DNA of 6,766 nt from NCBI GenBank assembly GCA_023399595.1, contig JAEWOR010000018.1, positions 1 through 6,766 on the forward strand, given 5' to 3'. The position numbers and the translations under genes were made by a program. The notes under the pieces were generated by a model. The model did not search any database. It saw only the letters and a program-made list of their open reading frames with translations, and was not told where the DNA came from. Source of the stretch: Bacteroidota bacterium. Lineage in GTDB: Bacteria; Bacteroidota; Bacteroidia; Flavobacteriales; Weeksellaceae. Below, one piece after another: positions 5,173 to 6,766 of this stretch; position 1 is the first letter of the stretch; every line of letters begins with the position of its first letter.

Positions 5173-6766
5173 ATGAAGATGAATATAAAACATATCCTCA
5201 CCAATCAACTCAGCAAGATTATAGCAGAAGACTTTCATGTAGAAGGAATTCAACTGGATGTGCAGGAAAACAAGACTAACTTTGAGGGCGATTTTGCCGT
5301 GGTAATATTTCCATTGGTGAAGATCCTTAAAAAAAGTCCGGATATTCTGGGAAATGAAATTGGGGAAGCCTTGTTGAAACTGGATTTTGTAGAAAAATAT
5401 CAGGTTGTAAAAGGATTTCTCAATATTAATCTCAAACCGGGAACTTTTGCAGAAATCTTCGGCAGTCTTGATGAAAACCTCCATCATATAGCCTCAAAAA
5501 ACCAAACCGTAATGGTGGAATATTCTTCCCCGAATACCAATAAACCTTTGCATTTAGGCCATATTCGAAACAATCTTTTAGGGTATTCGGTAGCACAAAT
5601 TCTGAAGGAAGATGGTTACAGCGTTATCAAAACGCAAATTATTAACGATCGTGGAATCCACATTTGCAAGTCGATGTTGGCTTGGGAAAATTCAGGAAAC
5701 AATGAAACGCCTGAATCCACTGGTTTAAAAGGCGATAAATTAGTCGGAAACTACTACGTAGAATTTGATAAAAATTATAAAGCCGAAATTAAAGAACTTA
5801 CTTCCGAAGGTCAATCTGAAGAAGAAGCCAAAAAAAATGCACCATCCATTCAAGCTGCACAAAAAATGCTTTTCGATTGGGAAAATGGCGACGAGCATGT
5901 TCGCAACCTTTGGAAAACCATGAACCAATGGGTGTATGATGGATTTGCACAAACGTATAAAAGACTCGGCGTTGATTTCGATCAAGTTCAATACGAAAGC
6001 AATACCTATCTTTTAGGGAAAGATCTTATTCAAGAAGGTTTAGAAAAAGGCGTATTCTTCAAAAAAGAAGATGGATCGGTTTGGATCGATCTTACCGACG
6101 AAGGTCTCGATCAAAAACTCCTTTTGCGATCCGATGGAACATCGGTGTATATGACACAGGATTTGGGTACAGCAGTGGAACGTTTTAAAAATAACGATCT
6201 ACAAAAACTGATCTATACCGTTGGTAACGAGCAAGATTATCACTTTCAAGTATTGTTTAAAATTTTGAAAAAACTCGGCTATCAGTGGGCGGATCAATTG
6301 TATCACCTGTCTTACGGAATGGTTGAACTTCCACAAGGTAAAATGAAATCCCGAGAAGGAACGGTTGTAGATGCCGACGATTTAATTGAAGAAATGTGCT
6401 CTACTGCAAAAGAAAAAGCACAAGAATTAGGAAAACTCGAAAATCTCTCGCAAGAAGAAAAAGAAAAATCCTACGAAACTGTTGGATTGGGTGCGTTGAA
6501 ATACTTTATTCTTAAAGTAGATCCCAAAAAGAAAATGATGTTTAATCCTGCCGAAAGTATCGATTTCAATGGCAATACAGGGCCGTTTATTCAGTATACC
6601 TACGCTCGAATTCAGTCGCTTTTGGAAAAAGGCGGAGCCATTTCGGAGTTCAATCCAAAAATTGAGCTTAACAAAAACGAAAAAGATTTAACAATACTGC
6701 TTTCCAATTACCGCGAAATGGTGGCAAAGGCCGCAGATACGCTGTCTCCAGCCATTATTGCCAATT
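5173..6766 (+). CDS. argS: Arginyl-tRNA synthetase, first 531 codons (3' end outside window)
   Basis: This class I synthetase joins arginine to tRNA-Arg using ATP in the cytoplasm and is essential for translation. The ArgRS-specific N-terminal domain spans about 4-90, with NFEGDFAV at 36-43. The catalytic core follows, carrying the HIGH motif as HLGH (127-130) within SSPNTNKPLHLGHIRNN, and the KMSKS-type loop as KMKSREG (390-396). NGNTGPFIQYTYARIQ at 466-481 marks the start of the helical anticodon-binding (DALR) domain, which is cut off at the edge. Bacteroidota ArgRS is about 585-600 aa, so some 55-70 residues are missing. The start at 5173 (MKMNIKHIL) is the first ATG after the in-frame SusD stop at 5092-5094; the ATG at 5179 is a possible alternative that would lengthen the short leader. 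There is no Shine-Dalgarno sequence; a T-run precedes the ATG. An A8 run at 5830-5837 lies in codons 220-222 without breaking the frame. Identity is near certain. Confidence 0.97.
   Translation, partial: MKMNIKHILTNQLSKIIAEDFHVEGIQLDVQENKTNFEGDFAVVIFPLVKILKKSPDILGNEIGEALLKLDFVEKYQVVKGFLNINLKPGTFAEIFGSLDENLHHIASKNQTVMVEYSSPNTNKPLHLGHIRNNLLGYSVAQILKEDGYSVIKTQIINDRGIHICKSMLAWENSGNNETPESTGLKGDKLVGNYYVEFDKNYKAEIKELTSEGQSEEEAKKNAPSIQAAQKMLFDWENGDEHVRNLWKTMNQWVYDGFAQTYKRLGVDFDQVQYESNTYLLGKDLIQEGLEKGVFFKKEDGSVWIDLTDEGLDQKLLLRSDGTSVYMTQDLGTAVERFKNNDLQKLIYTVGNEQDYHFQVLFKILKKLGYQWADQLYHLSYGMVELPQGKMKSREGTVVDADDLIEEMCSTAKEKAQELGKLENLSQEEKEKSYETVGLGALKYFILKVDPKKKMMFNPAESIDFNGNTGPFIQYTYARIQSLLEKGGAISEFNPKIELNKNEKDLTILLSNYREMVAKAADTLSPAIIAN

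Noticed and set aside
4972..5487. A 171-codon open frame on the minus strand spanning the SusD 3' end, the terminator and the argS 5' end
   Set aside because: It crosses two well-supported genes and a strong terminator, and its translation resembles no known family, so it is treated as chance.
5830..5837. A8 run in argS as a possible programmed frameshift or slippage site
   Set aside because: It encodes ordinary Lys-Lys-Asn codons in a charged surface segment of an essential gene. The frame continues normally with family motifs on both sides, and A-runs are common in AT-rich genomes.
5740..5991. An 83-codon minus-strand open frame inside argS
   Set aside because: It is antisense to conserved argS coding sequence; the hydrophobic Phe-rich product is what reverse-reading Lys/Glu-rich codons gives.

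Overview
The window reads as chromosomal DNA from a member of the Bacteroidota, most likely a flavobacterium of the Chryseobacterium/Weeksellaceae kind. The phylum call rests on four things seen in the sequence: an adjacent SusC/SusD-type outer-membrane pair, a lack of Shine-Dalgarno sequences before the starts, promoter motifs of the TTTG ... TAnnTTTG type, and AT-rich DNA. The family-level call is an inference from protein style only.

Layout from left to right. (1) Positions 1-469, minus strand: the first 156 codons of ribonuclease HII (rnhB); its 3' end lies outside the window. (2) Positions 470-604: a divergent intergenic region of 135 bp. It carries a perfect TAnnTTTG box for rnhB, a near-consensus promoter for the rightward operon, a tandem 11-bp AT-rich repeat between them, and a 7-bp hairpin followed by T6 that looks like a rightward terminator but is also the 5' leader hairpin of rnhB. 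(3) Positions 605-5094, plus strand: a two-gene operon made of a 972-aa SusC/RagA TonB-dependent transporter and, 5 bp downstream, a 521-aa SusD/RagB surface lipoprotein. The operon ends in a strong C(UUCG)G terminator at 5119-5143. (4) Positions 5173-6766, plus strand: arginyl-tRNA synthetase (argS), cut by the right edge. Its probable promoter overlaps the operon terminator.

Functionally, the central pair should form a lidded outer-membrane importer. The SusD lipoprotein captures a ligand at the surface, and the SusC barrel imports it using energy from TonB/ExbBD. No glycoside hydrolase, peptidase, sulfatase, sigma/anti-sigma pair or hybrid two-component regulator is visible, so the substrate cannot be inferred; both neighbours are housekeeping genes for RNA/DNA maintenance and translation. 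I found no CRISPR array, insertion sequence, tRNA, rRNA or convincing new system. The points most worth a second look are the isolated transporter pair, the SusC N-terminus without a carboxypeptidase-like domain, and the compact regulatory overlaps on both sides of the operon.
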